Assembly: GCA_902462495.1 (NCBI GenBank)
Contig: CABQCC010000016.1
Coordinates: 1 to 20,835, forward strand
Direction: 5' to 3'
DNA: 20,835 bases
From: an uncultured Eubacterium sp.
GTDB taxonomy: Bacteria > Bacillota > Clostridia > Oscillospirales > Acutalibacteraceae
Made by a program: the position numbers and the translations under genes. How positions within the stretch are numbered: the stretch's first letter is position 1; each line of letters opens with the position of its first letter. The notes beneath the pieces are model-generated. The model had not been told where the DNA came from. It worked only from the letters and a program-made list of their open reading frames with translations, and made no database searches. Positions 1 through 5,745 of this stretch are shown in pieces.

Positions 1-3
1 TGA

Positions 4-252
4 CCCTCACCCATTTGTTCCGATAAGGCAAGGAGCAGAGTTATTGAGAGCATTGTCAATTACAATTCCTTTGCACTTTTTGTTGTCAGATACGGCAGTG
101 AAAATTTCTTTGGTGATGATGTCAATTTTATTTCTGAACTCAAATTGCTTGTGCACCCTCTTGGAGTTGCATTTTTGGACTATGTTGCGGTCGGTGCAGA
201 GAAAAGTATTAGCATAGACGACACGGTTCATTACAAGCTGATTGAAAAATAA
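4..252 (+). pseudogene. RadC-like JAB-domain C-terminal remnant
   Basis: The frame is open from base 4 to a TAA at 250-252, with an in-frame TGA at 1-3 and no ATG or GTG near its start, so an intact gene cannot begin here. The translation (RVIESIV...YNSFALF...PLGVAFLDYVAVG...SISIDD) follows the layout of the RadC-family JAB/MPN domain: a helix before the core, a strand, then LGI-LLDH-I-VG and a final S-hydrophobic strand. The HNHP metal-binding motif expected after the first strand reads RYGS, so the copy would not bind zinc. It could be the end of a frameshifted gene starting outside the window or a degenerate RadC paralogue. gdhA follows 60 bp downstream. The family call is my inference from this pattern. 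Confidence 0.4.
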
Positions 253-312
253 TTATATCTGTTTGGGTTAAGTGTGCGACCATTTACGAATAACAGAAGA
301 AGGAGGAAATTT

Positions 313-1662
313 ATGAACGATTACATTGAAAAAGTAATTGCAACAGTAGAACGCAGGGACAATGCAAAACCTGAATACATCCAATGTGTTAAAGAAGTTT
401 TCAGGTCGCTTGAGGCTGTTATTGAAGAACATCCCGAATATGTTGAGGATGATTTGCTTCAGCGTATGGCAGAGCCTGACCGACTTATCACATTCCGTGT
501 GGCTTGGGTTGATGATGAGGGTAAAACCCAAATCAACAGAGGCTATCGTGTTCAGTTCAATTCGGCTATCGGCCCTTACAAGGGCGGACTTCGCTTTCAT
601 CCAAGCGTAAATTCATCAATTATGTATTTCCTCGGCTTTGAGCAAACTTTCAAGAACTCGCTCACAGGACTTCCTATGGGCGGTGCAAAGGGTGGCTCAG
701 ACTTTGACCCAAGAGGCAGAAGCAAGGGCGAAATTATGAGATTCTGCCAGGCATTTATGACAGAACTTTACAGACATATCGGACCGAATGTCGATGTTCC
801 TGCGGGTGATATCGGCGTCGGCTCAAGAGAAATCGGCTTCTTGTTCGGTCAGTACAAGCGTATTGCAGATGCGTTTGAAAACGGCGTAATAACAGGCAAA
901 GGCCTTTCTTACGGCGGTTCACTTATCAGACCCGAAGCAACAGGCTACGGCGCTGTTTATTACACACAAGAGGTGTTCAAGCACGAGGGCGATACTATCG
1001 AGGGCAAGACTTTTGCGGTTTCGGGCTTCGGCAATGTTGCTTGGGGCGCTTGCAAAAAAATCGCAGAGCTTGGCGCAAAGGCTGTTACGATTTCAGGTCC
1101 TGACGGATATATCTATGACGAGGACGGTATTGTTACGGAAGAAAAGCTGAACTACCTACTTGAAATGAGAGCATCAGGCAGAGACAGGGCACAGGATTAT
1201 GCCGACAAGTTCGGTGTTCCGTTCTTCCCGGGCGAAAAACCTTGGGGTGTAAAGGTTGATGTTGTTATGCCTTGTGCAACTCAAAATGAGGTTGATTTGG
1301 AAGAAGCAAAGAAAATCATTGCAAACGGAACAAAGTATTACATTGAGGTTGCAAATATGCCGACAACAGAGGATGCGCTCAATCTTCTTATTGATACAGA
1401 CGGCATAATCGTTGCACCGTCAAAGGCTGTTAACGCAGGCGGTGTTTGCGTATCGGGTCTTGAAATGAGCCAAAACTCACAGCGCCTTTCTTGGACAGCG
1501 GAAGAAGTTGATGAAAAGCTGCATAATGCTATGATTAACATTCACAAACATTCTGTTGAAGCTGCCGAGAAATACGGACTTGGCTATAATCTTGTTGCAG
1601 GTGCAAACATTGCAGGCTTTGAAAAGGTCGCAGAAGCTATGATGGAACAAGGTATCTATTAA
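313..1662 (+). CDS. gdhA: NADP-specific glutamate dehydrogenase
   Basis: This encodes a cytoplasmic 449-residue enzyme that interconverts 2-oxoglutarate plus ammonia and glutamate, the main ammonium assimilation/glutamate route in many gut anaerobes. Length and motifs match the hexameric bacterial GDH family. The substrate region has PYKGGLRFHP (Lys90), LTGLPMGGAKGG with catalytic Lys126, and DVPAGDIGVGSREIGF. The Rossmann part has GFGNVA at 238-243, and the C-terminal part has NAGGVCVSGLEMSQNS. The start is the ATG at 313, because a full AGGAGG lies at 301-306, six bases upstream; in-frame extension to 274 lacks support. No clear promoter is visible in the short gap upstream, so it may be read from further left. 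A strong terminator follows. The gene is intact and the call is secure. Confidence 0.97.
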   Translation: MNDYIEKVIATVERRDNAKPEYIQCVKEVFRSLEAVIEEHPEYVEDDLLQRMAEPDRLITFRVAWVDDEGKTQINRGYRVQFNSAIGPYKGGLRFHPSVNSSIMYFLGFEQTFKNSLTGLPMGGAKGGSDFDPRGRSKGEIMRFCQAFMTELYRHIGPNVDVPAGDIGVGSREIGFLFGQYKRIADAFENGVITGKGLSYGGSLIRPEATGYGAVYYTQEVFKHEGDTIEGKTFAVSGFGNVAWGACKKIAELGAKAVTISGPDGYIYDEDGIVTEEKLNYLLEMRASGRDRAQDYADKFGVPFFPGEKPWGVKVDVVMPCATQNEVDLEEAKKIIANGTKYYIEVANMPTTEDALNLLIDTDGIIVAPSKAVNAGGVCVSGLEMSQNSQRLSWTAEEVDEKLHNAMINIHKHSVEAAEKYGLGYNLVAGANIAGFEKVAEAMMEQGIY

Positions 1663-1669
1663 AATAAAG

Positions 1670-1701
1670 CTGTGGAGATGTCGATTTCTCCACAGTTTTT
1701 T
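1670..1701 (+). terminator. Rho-independent terminator of gdhA
   Basis: A perfect 9-bp stem, CTGTGGAGA (1670-1678) with TCTCCACAG (1687-1695), has an 8-base loop and is followed directly by six T residues. It begins eight bases after the gdhA stop codon. Confidence 0.93.
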
Positions 1702-1746
1702 GTTTATAAATTGTTTTTACTTAATTCAGGTATCAAAATGAATTTA

Positions 1747-1775
1747 TTGTAATTATCCATACTATATGATAAAAT
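1747..1775 (+). promoter_or_regulatory. Probable sigma-A promoter before the decayed Fic module
   Basis: TTGTAA at 1747-1752 and TAAAAT at 1770-1775 are separated by exactly 17 bases. They lie about 22 bp upstream of the ATG at 1798, which has an AAAGGAG ribosome binding site at 1784-1790. The match is to the consensus only; no experimental evidence is available. Confidence 0.5.
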
Positions 1776-1797
1776 AAATATGTAAAGGAGTGATACA

Positions 1798-1977
1798 ATG
1801 TACCCAATTGAAATAAAAAGAACGACTGTAATCAAAGTTGCAGATGCGTTGAATAGCATTGAAGGCGTGCCTGTATCAGCCTTTGCAAAGGATCTTTCTG
1901 CAAAATAGGCAAAAGGCGAAATTACAGGTGCAGATATGAAAGCTGCTCTTATAGCAAAACATAAGAAAATATCATAG
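1798..1977 (+). pseudogene. VbhA-like antitoxin gene interrupted by a TAG codon
   Basis: From a well-spaced ATG the frame reads 36 codons, hits TAG at 1906-1908, then stays open for 22 more codons to a second TAG. Across the first stop the peptide is continuous: SIEGVPVSAFAKDLSAK, stop, AKGEITGADMKAALIAKHKK. This is the pattern of the short VbhA-type antitoxins that inhibit Fic AMP-transferases through an inhibitory helix ending in E-G. The TAG most simply comes from a TGG (Trp) codon by one base change. The next frame, nine bases on, is a truncated Fic start, which supports an antitoxin-Fic pair. The first 36 codons alone would retain the inhibitory helix. The family call is inference from motif and context. 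Confidence 0.65.
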
Positions 1978-1985
1978 GTGAGTTT

Positions 1986-2096
1986 ATGAACGATTTGTAC
2001 TTGATTCCTAACAGTACAGTCTTCAAAAACCTGCTTGGAATAACAAATGAAAAAGAGTTTGATTTGGCAGACGAGCCGTTTGGTGATGGGACATAA
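1986..2096 (+). pseudogene. Truncated N-terminus of a Fic-family toxin
   Basis: This is a 36-codon frame starting MNDLYLIPNSTVFKNLLGIT and ending at TAA after an acidic stretch. The opening resembles the N-terminus of small Fic/Doc proteins encoded directly behind VbhA-type antitoxins (an M-N-D-x-Y-L-I-P start followed by a conserved K-N-x-L-G-I-T). The whole catalytic part with HxFx(D/E)GN is missing: downstream sequence up to the deaminase gene at 2143 contains no Fic motif in any frame. The toxin is therefore lost, leaving a dead remnant. Confidence 0.6.
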
Positions 2097-2142
2097 GCAA
2101 GTGTATTGTATTTTTAGAGTTGAATATTAGGAGAACACTAAA

Positions 2143-2556
2143 ATGATGAAACACAAATTCAATAGTAAGCTTATACAAGATGAGCAGATTAAAAATCTAT
2201 ATGATATGGCAAAATCAGTAGCAATCCCAAAAGTTATAAATGAGCAAATGAGTTCAGGTGGTGTAGGTGCTGCTATTTTAACAAAACAAGGAAATATTTA
2301 CACAGGTGTTTGTATAGATACGGATTGTTCGCTTGGTATGTGCGCCGAGCGAAATGCCTTGTCAACAATGATTACTAATGGCGAGTATGATGTTGAGATG
2401 ATTATTGCGGTTACTAAAGTCGGCAAGGTAATTCCTCCTTGCGGTGCCTGTCGTGAATTTATGTGGCAACTGAACAATTCAAAGGACATTAAAGTTATTG
2501 TGGATAACAATGGGACGACAATTAAGCTCAAAGATTTAATGCCTTATCCGTATTAA
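2143..2556 (+). CDS. Cytidine deaminase family protein
   Basis: The product has 137 residues, the usual length of the small homotetrameric cytidine deaminases. The zinc site is complete: C67-A-E69 (in MCAERNA), with Glu69 as the proton shuttle, and P-C100-G-A-C103 in the second half. Such enzymes hydrolyse cytidine or deoxycytidine to uridine in the cytosol; some relatives, such as blasticidin-S deaminase, act on nucleoside antibiotics, and the sequence alone does not decide between these. An AGGAG at 2129-2133 supports the ATG at 2143 (a second ATG follows directly). It stands alone, next to the broken Fic module and two further small enzyme genes that look acquired. Confidence 0.88.
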   Translation: MMKHKFNSKLIQDEQIKNLYDMAKSVAIPKVINEQMSSGGVGAAILTKQGNIYTGVCIDTDCSLGMCAERNALSTMITNGEYDVEMIIAVTKVGKVIPPCGACREFMWQLNNSKDIKVIVDNNGTTIKLKDLMPYPY

Positions 2557-2634
2557 TTGTTAAATTCGTTATACGATGAACTGAATTTAGATTTATAATT
2601 AGGAGTGCTCTTAAGCATTAATCAGTACTGACTT

Positions 2635-2662
2635 CGACTAAACATGAGTATATGGAGTGATG
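2635..2662 (+). repeat. 28-bp direct repeat, copy 1
   Basis: This is identical to 3429-3456. It begins CGACTAAACATGAGTATATG and ends with GGAGTGATG; with one mismatch the match runs about three bases further left. This copy lies in the spacer 71 bp before the acetyltransferase gene. Confidence 0.9.
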
Positions 2663-2732
2663 ATTATATGAATTTTAATGGTGATAAGACAACATTCATT
2701 ATATAGATTGAATCAGAAGGGCAGGCGATAAT

Positions 2733-3296
2733 ATGATCAAGATTGATGCAGGTGATTTTTTCTTGGTTGAGCCTAGTGAAGTATACGCAGAACAAATTCG
2801 TGAATACCGACAGGATTTTTTGGATACTGACAGCTCAATGGATGGCTGCGGTCCTCTTCGCAGATACGAGGACCCTATTACATACATTTCAGAATGTAAA
2901 AAATATTTGAATCCCGAAACTCTTCCTGACGGAACAGTTATAGCAACGCAGTTTTTATATGTGCGCAAGGCTGATATGCGTTTAGTCGGAATGATACAGA
3001 TAAGGCATTATTTTAATGACTATCTATCAAAATATGGCGGACATATTGGATATTCCGTAAAACCAAGCGAACGAAGAAAAGGATATGCTACATCAATGTT
3101 GAATGCGGTTTTGCCTTATTGCAAAGAAATCGGTCTTGAAAAAATACTCATATCCTGTATTGATGGTAATATAGGAAGTGAAAAAGCCATTTTGAATAAT
3201 GGCGGCGTTTACGAATCTACCGTATATGAACCACGCAGAAAATTCAGAATGAAAAGACACAAACTAAAAAGATTTTGGATTTATTTGAGTGATTAA
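2733..3296 (+). CDS. GNAT-family N-acetyltransferase
   Basis: The 187-residue protein carries the GCN5-related acetyltransferase fold. A central strand (MRLVGMIQIRHYF) leads into the acetyl-CoA motif A, here HIGYSVKPSERRKGYATSM with R-R-K-G-Y-A at 114-119, followed by a helix and the IL-SC-D-NIGSEK-I--NGG segment typical of motif B. It would transfer acetyl from acetyl-CoA to an amine in the cytosol; the substrate cannot be read from sequence. Relatives are annotated simply as GNAT acetyltransferases. The ribosome binding site (GAAGGGCAGG) is weak and the ATG at 2733 is the first good start. A copy of the 28-bp repeat lies upstream and another downstream. Confidence 0.88.
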   Translation: MIKIDAGDFFLVEPSEVYAEQIREYRQDFLDTDSSMDGCGPLRRYEDPITYISECKKYLNPETLPDGTVIATQFLYVRKADMRLVGMIQIRHYFNDYLSKYGGHIGYSVKPSERRKGYATSMLNAVLPYCKEIGLEKILISCIDGNIGSEKAILNNGGVYESTVYEPRRKFRMKRHKLKRFWIYLSD

Positions 3297-3476
3297 ACTG
3301 AAAGAATACATTTGGAAAAAATATTGCTTGATGCAATTTGTATTGAGCCTGTTGAATATGCGAATGGCAATATAGAATCCAAAGATAAGACAGATAAGTA
3401 CAAAAATACAGGTCAAAAAATTACACTCCGACTAAACATGAGTATATGGAGTGATGGTGAGAAAAATGATTATTGA
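3297..3476 (+). other. Spacer with a start-less open frame (gene fragment?)
   Basis: Directly after the acetyltransferase stop the same frame stays open for 59 codons to a TGA at 3474-3476 but has no start codon near its beginning. The translation (for example LEKILLDAICIEPVEYANGN) looks protein-like but I do not recognise it. It runs through the second 28-bp repeat and overlaps the start of the next gene. It may be the remainder of a lost gene or a chance opening. Confidence 0.3.
3429..3456 (+). repeat. 28-bp direct repeat, copy 2
   Basis: This is identical to 2635-2662. Its GGAG at 3448-3451 probably serves as the ribosome binding site of the kinase-like gene that follows, so the repeat carries a translation signal. 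Confidence 0.9.
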
Positions 3477-4140
3477 AAATAATATACTAAAGCATTATTT
3501 GAAAAATGTATATTTCATTACAGGAACTGCTTATGCAGGCAAATCTACAATGGTGAAAATGCTTGCAGAAAAATATGATTTGATATTCTGCGGAGAAAAC
3601 TATACTTGTGATATTACAGATAAAGTAGCAGATCCTGATATTCAACCGAATTTATGCTTTATGAATTTAATGAACAGTTGGGAGGATTTTGTAAAACGTT
3701 CCCCTGAAGAATATGAAAAATGGATGTATGGCACGTCTGATGAAGTAGCAGGATTTGAAATTGCAGAACTAATATCACTTTCCAAAGACAAAAAAGTAAT
3801 TGTTGATACCAATATTCCGATTGATGTGCTGAAAGAAATATCAGATTATAATCATGTTGTAGTTATGTTGTCACCTCAAAGTATGAGTGTGGAGCGATTT
3901 TTTGACAGAAATGACGAAGAAAAGCAATTCATCCTCAGTGTAATCAAAAATTGCGATAATTCGGAAGAGGTAATGGCAAATTACAAGGCAGGGTTAGAGT
4001 TGATTAACAGTGAAAAGCATTATAACGAATATGCCCAAAGCGAATTCTTTATTTTGGTTCGTGATGATAGTGAACAGGATACACGAAAAGAAGTTTGTGA
4101 GAAACTTGCAAAGCATTTTGGCTTTGTGAAAGGTAAATAA
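3466..4140 (+). CDS. P-loop kinase-like / AAA-family small ATPase
   Basis: A Walker A motif, GTAYAGKST at residues 20-28, follows a beta strand (NVYFIT), as in small-molecule and nucleotide kinases. Further features are a strand KKVIVDTNIP that may hold the Walker B acidic residue, and a later VVVMLSP strand followed by an Arg/Asp-rich segment (RFFDRNDEEKQF) like the LID region of such kinases. The product has 224 residues. It is probably a cytosolic phosphotransferase of unknown substrate, in the group often labelled AAA or shikimate-kinase-like. The start is ambiguous: ATG 3466 is chosen because the conserved part begins there, but GTG 3457 or ATG 3454 sit closer to the GGAG supplied by the upstream repeat. 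Confidence 0.75.
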   Translation: MIIENNILKHYLKNVYFITGTAYAGKSTMVKMLAEKYDLIFCGENYTCDITDKVADPDIQPNLCFMNLMNSWEDFVKRSPEEYEKWMYGTSDEVAGFEIAELISLSKDKKVIVDTNIPIDVLKEISDYNHVVVMLSPQSMSVERFFDRNDEEKQFILSVIKNCDNSEEVMANYKAGLELINSEKHYNEYAQSEFFILVRDDSEQDTRKEVCEKLAKHFGFVKGK

Positions 4141-4196
4141 ATGATTAACATTTTACTTGAATGATATGAAATAAATTCCGATTATCTTTATGATGA

Positions 4197-4522
4197 CTTG
4201 AAAAACTACCTGCTGATGCAACACCAATATTCCATTCAGACCAAGGATGGCAGTACCAACACGCCGAATACCAACGCTTATTAGCAGAACATAACATTAC
4301 TCAAAGTATGTCCCGAAAGGGCAACTGTATGGATAACGGAACTATGGAGAATTTCTTTGGCAGACTCAAAATTGAAATGTTCTACGGCGAAAAATTTGAA
4401 AGCGTTAACGCTTTCATTGATGAACTAAAAAATATAGTCGTTACTACAACAATGAACGTATTTCCTTAAAACTAAAAGGAATGAGCCCGGTACAATACCG
4501 AACTCATTCACTTGCAATTTAA
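4197..4522 (+). mobile_element. IS3-family transposase (OrfB) 3' remnant, frameshifted
   Basis: The frame gives the C-terminal DDE integrase region of an IS3-type transposase: LEKLPADATPIFHSDQGWQYQ with the second catalytic Asp, then SMSRKGNCMDNGTMENFFGRLKIEM with the catalytic Glu. Near 4436-4442 the frame breaks: the normal ending (RYYNNERISLKLKGMSPVQYRT) continues in another frame to TAA 4520-4522. The 5' half, including orfA and the first Asp, is missing, and a stop codon abuts the left edge of homology. It is a dead fragment, but shows that an insertion event shaped the right side of the small-enzyme cluster. Confidence 0.88.
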
Positions 4523-4603
4523 TATTTAATTTTTTCTAAATTTTTTGGGATACCATTTCAGAGGGCCTGATTGAAATAGTAATGCGATGTCAAACCATCA
4601 GTG

Positions 4604-4673
4604 CCGACTTTCAGTCGGTAAGCCGGTAAGCGGCCCTTATAGGACCTGTGCAACCCACCGGTTCAACCGGTGG
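4604..4673. repeat. Paired hairpins, IS-end or MITE-like
   Basis: There are two perfect palindromes: CCGACT-TTC-AGTCGG (4604-4618) and CCACCGG-TTCAA-CCGGTGG (4655-4673). A GC-rich stretch with repeated CGGTAAGC lies between them. Neither is followed by a T run in the sense needed for a terminator. Hairpin-bounded ends of this kind are typical of IS200/IS605-type elements, but no transposase of that family is present, so this could be a solitary end, a small non-autonomous element or a structured RNA segment. Confidence 0.55.
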
Positions 4674-4701
4674 TTATGATTAAATAAACTTATTATATTT
4701 T

Positions 4702-4893
4702 TTATAAATCATCTGCATCTTGCACAGGTTCTTCCAAAACTCCGTCATAGTAGGTTTCTTTGGTTATGCCTGTATATGAGCCGTTGTCGTCAAGTTGAAC
4801 AACCTCGGGATGGAAGAATTTACGCAAATCGATTATTTCTTTTGTGTTGCCCAAATCATCATTTTGATAGCTTGGCTTTTTGCCTTTTTTCAT
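4702..4893 (-). CDS. Small acidic protein of unknown function
   Basis: This 63-residue protein has a basic start (MKKGKKPSYQ) and an acidic tail (EEPVQDADDL), with no membrane segment or recognisable motif. It is the second gene of a minus-strand pair: its ATG at 4893 lies 41 bp after the stop of the 207-residue gene. The ribosome binding site AGAGGTG, about eight bases before the ATG, is entirely inside the 3' arm of a 9-bp intergenic hairpin. This suggests that its translation depends on the upstream gene. I do not recognise the family. Good codon structure and the well-placed binding site argue that it is real. Confidence 0.6.
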   Translation of the reverse strand: MKKGKKPSYQNDDLGNTKEIIDLRKFFHPEVVQLDDNGSYTGITKETYYDGVLEEPVQDADDL

Positions 4894-4900
4894 AAAAAAT

Positions 4901-4928
4901 CACCTCTGCATTATTTTTTGCAGAGGTG
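4901..4928 (-). promoter_or_regulatory. Intergenic hairpin covering the ribosome binding site of the small gene
   Basis: CACCTCTGC (4901-4909) pairs perfectly with GCAGAGGTG (4920-4928). On the transcribed minus strand the second arm, GCAGAGGTG, contains the Shine-Dalgarno AGAGGTG of the 63-residue gene and is followed by ATTTTTTATG. The same structure could act as a weak terminator/attenuator, because the T run follows it. Confidence 0.6.
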
Positions 4929-4934
4929 TTCATT

Positions 4935-5558
4935 TTATGCTTTTTCAACATCAACTTGAGCGATTTTGTCAAGAAAATCTTTTGTTGTCACAACTTGTCC
5001 CATATCAAGAAAATCATCCATATTCATATTAAAATTGTTTACATAGACAGGTGCACCGGCGTATTCAACATCAATGTGCAGTCTTTTGGCATCTTCTTTG
5101 ATTTGATTTGGGTCAAACGAATTTGTGTCGTATTGCTTTTCGGCAAGCACTTCGTTGTTGTTGAGATATTGCAAAATAATATTGCGGTTTGAGCGGGATA
5201 TAGAAATATACTTTGTGTGAGCCTTTGACAGAGTTTGACCCATAGTTGTTTGGGCAACGGCTTTGCAGGTGTCGCTGTGCAAAAAGAACTCGTTTAAAAA
5301 GATATGCTCAAGTGCGGTTGTGTCATCAGGCACAATGATTGCAAAAACATATTTGCTCACTTTTTTGCCGTATAATTTGAGCATAAATTCTTTAAAATAG
5401 TATTGACATTCCGAAATTTTGCTTGCAAATTGATGATAAAACGGAATGTTTGGCACATTTTCTATTCCGGGCATATTGAAGGCTACAAACTTGTTTTCGT
5501 CTTTTTCTTTAACAAGTATGTTCCTGTTTGTAATTATAATAGGTATTGTTTTAGGCAT
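4935..5558 (-). CDS. Protein of unknown function (possible actin-like fold fragment)
   Basis: The 207-residue protein has no signal peptide or membrane segment and I cannot assign a family. It begins with two probable beta strands (TIPIIITNRNILVKE, KFVAFNMP). In the middle the order KYVFAIIVPDD, a helix ending FFLHSDTCKAV, then KYISISRSNRNIILQYL loosely resembles the strand-helix-strand layout of actin/MreB/FtsA-type proteins, but no phosphate-binding motif is visible, so this is only a suggestion. The start ATG at 5558 has AAAGGA upstream, and a near-consensus promoter lies 30-58 bp before it. It is the first gene of a pair with the 63-residue gene and is divergent from the DUF3048 gene. Confidence 0.7.
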   Translation of the reverse strand: MPKTIPIIITNRNILVKEKDENKFVAFNMPGIENVPNIPFYHQFASKISECQYYFKEFMLKLYGKKVSKYVFAIIVPDDTTALEHIFLNEFFLHSDTCKAVAQTTMGQTLSKAHTKYISISRSNRNIILQYLNNNEVLAEKQYDTNSFDPNQIKEDAKRLHIDVEYAGAPVYVNNFNMNMDDFLDMGQVVTTKDFLDKIAQVDVEKA

Positions 5559-5587
5559 AGCGTTGTCCTTTTTTGATTGATAAGTAT

Positions 5588-5616
5588 ATTATATATCATT
5601 TTGTGCATATTTTCAA
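5588..5616 (-). promoter_or_regulatory. Sigma-A promoter for the minus-strand operon
   Basis: Read on the minus strand, TTGAAA (5616-5611) and TATAAT (5593-5588) are separated by 17 bases, 30 bp before the ATG at 5558. Only one base differs from the full consensus. Confidence 0.75.
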
Positions 5617-5704
5617 TAGTGCGAGTTGCGTGTCTGCTTTGTGGCGTGATTATATTATCAAAGTGTTACAATTTAGTAATTTTTGTGGATATTTGCTGTT
5701 TTTG

Positions 5705-5713
5705 TGGTATAAT
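5705..5713 (+). promoter_or_regulatory. Extended -10 promoter for the DUF3048 gene
   Basis: TGGTATAAT is a TGn-TATAAT extended -10 element 32 bp before the ATG at 5746. No good -35 hexamer is present at the normal distance, as is common for extended -10 promoters. Confidence 0.6.
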
Positions 5714-5745
5714 TAGTCTGTTATTCTATGAAAGGAACACTTTTT

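Noticed and set aside
2635..3456. Integron-like attC sites between the small enzyme genes
   Set aside because: The 28-bp repeats are not palindromic, lack attC core sites, and no integron integrase is visible.
4926..5192. Plus-strand open frame of 88 codons
   Set aside because: It is antisense to the 207-residue gene, has no ribosome binding site, and its composition is that of a shadow frame.
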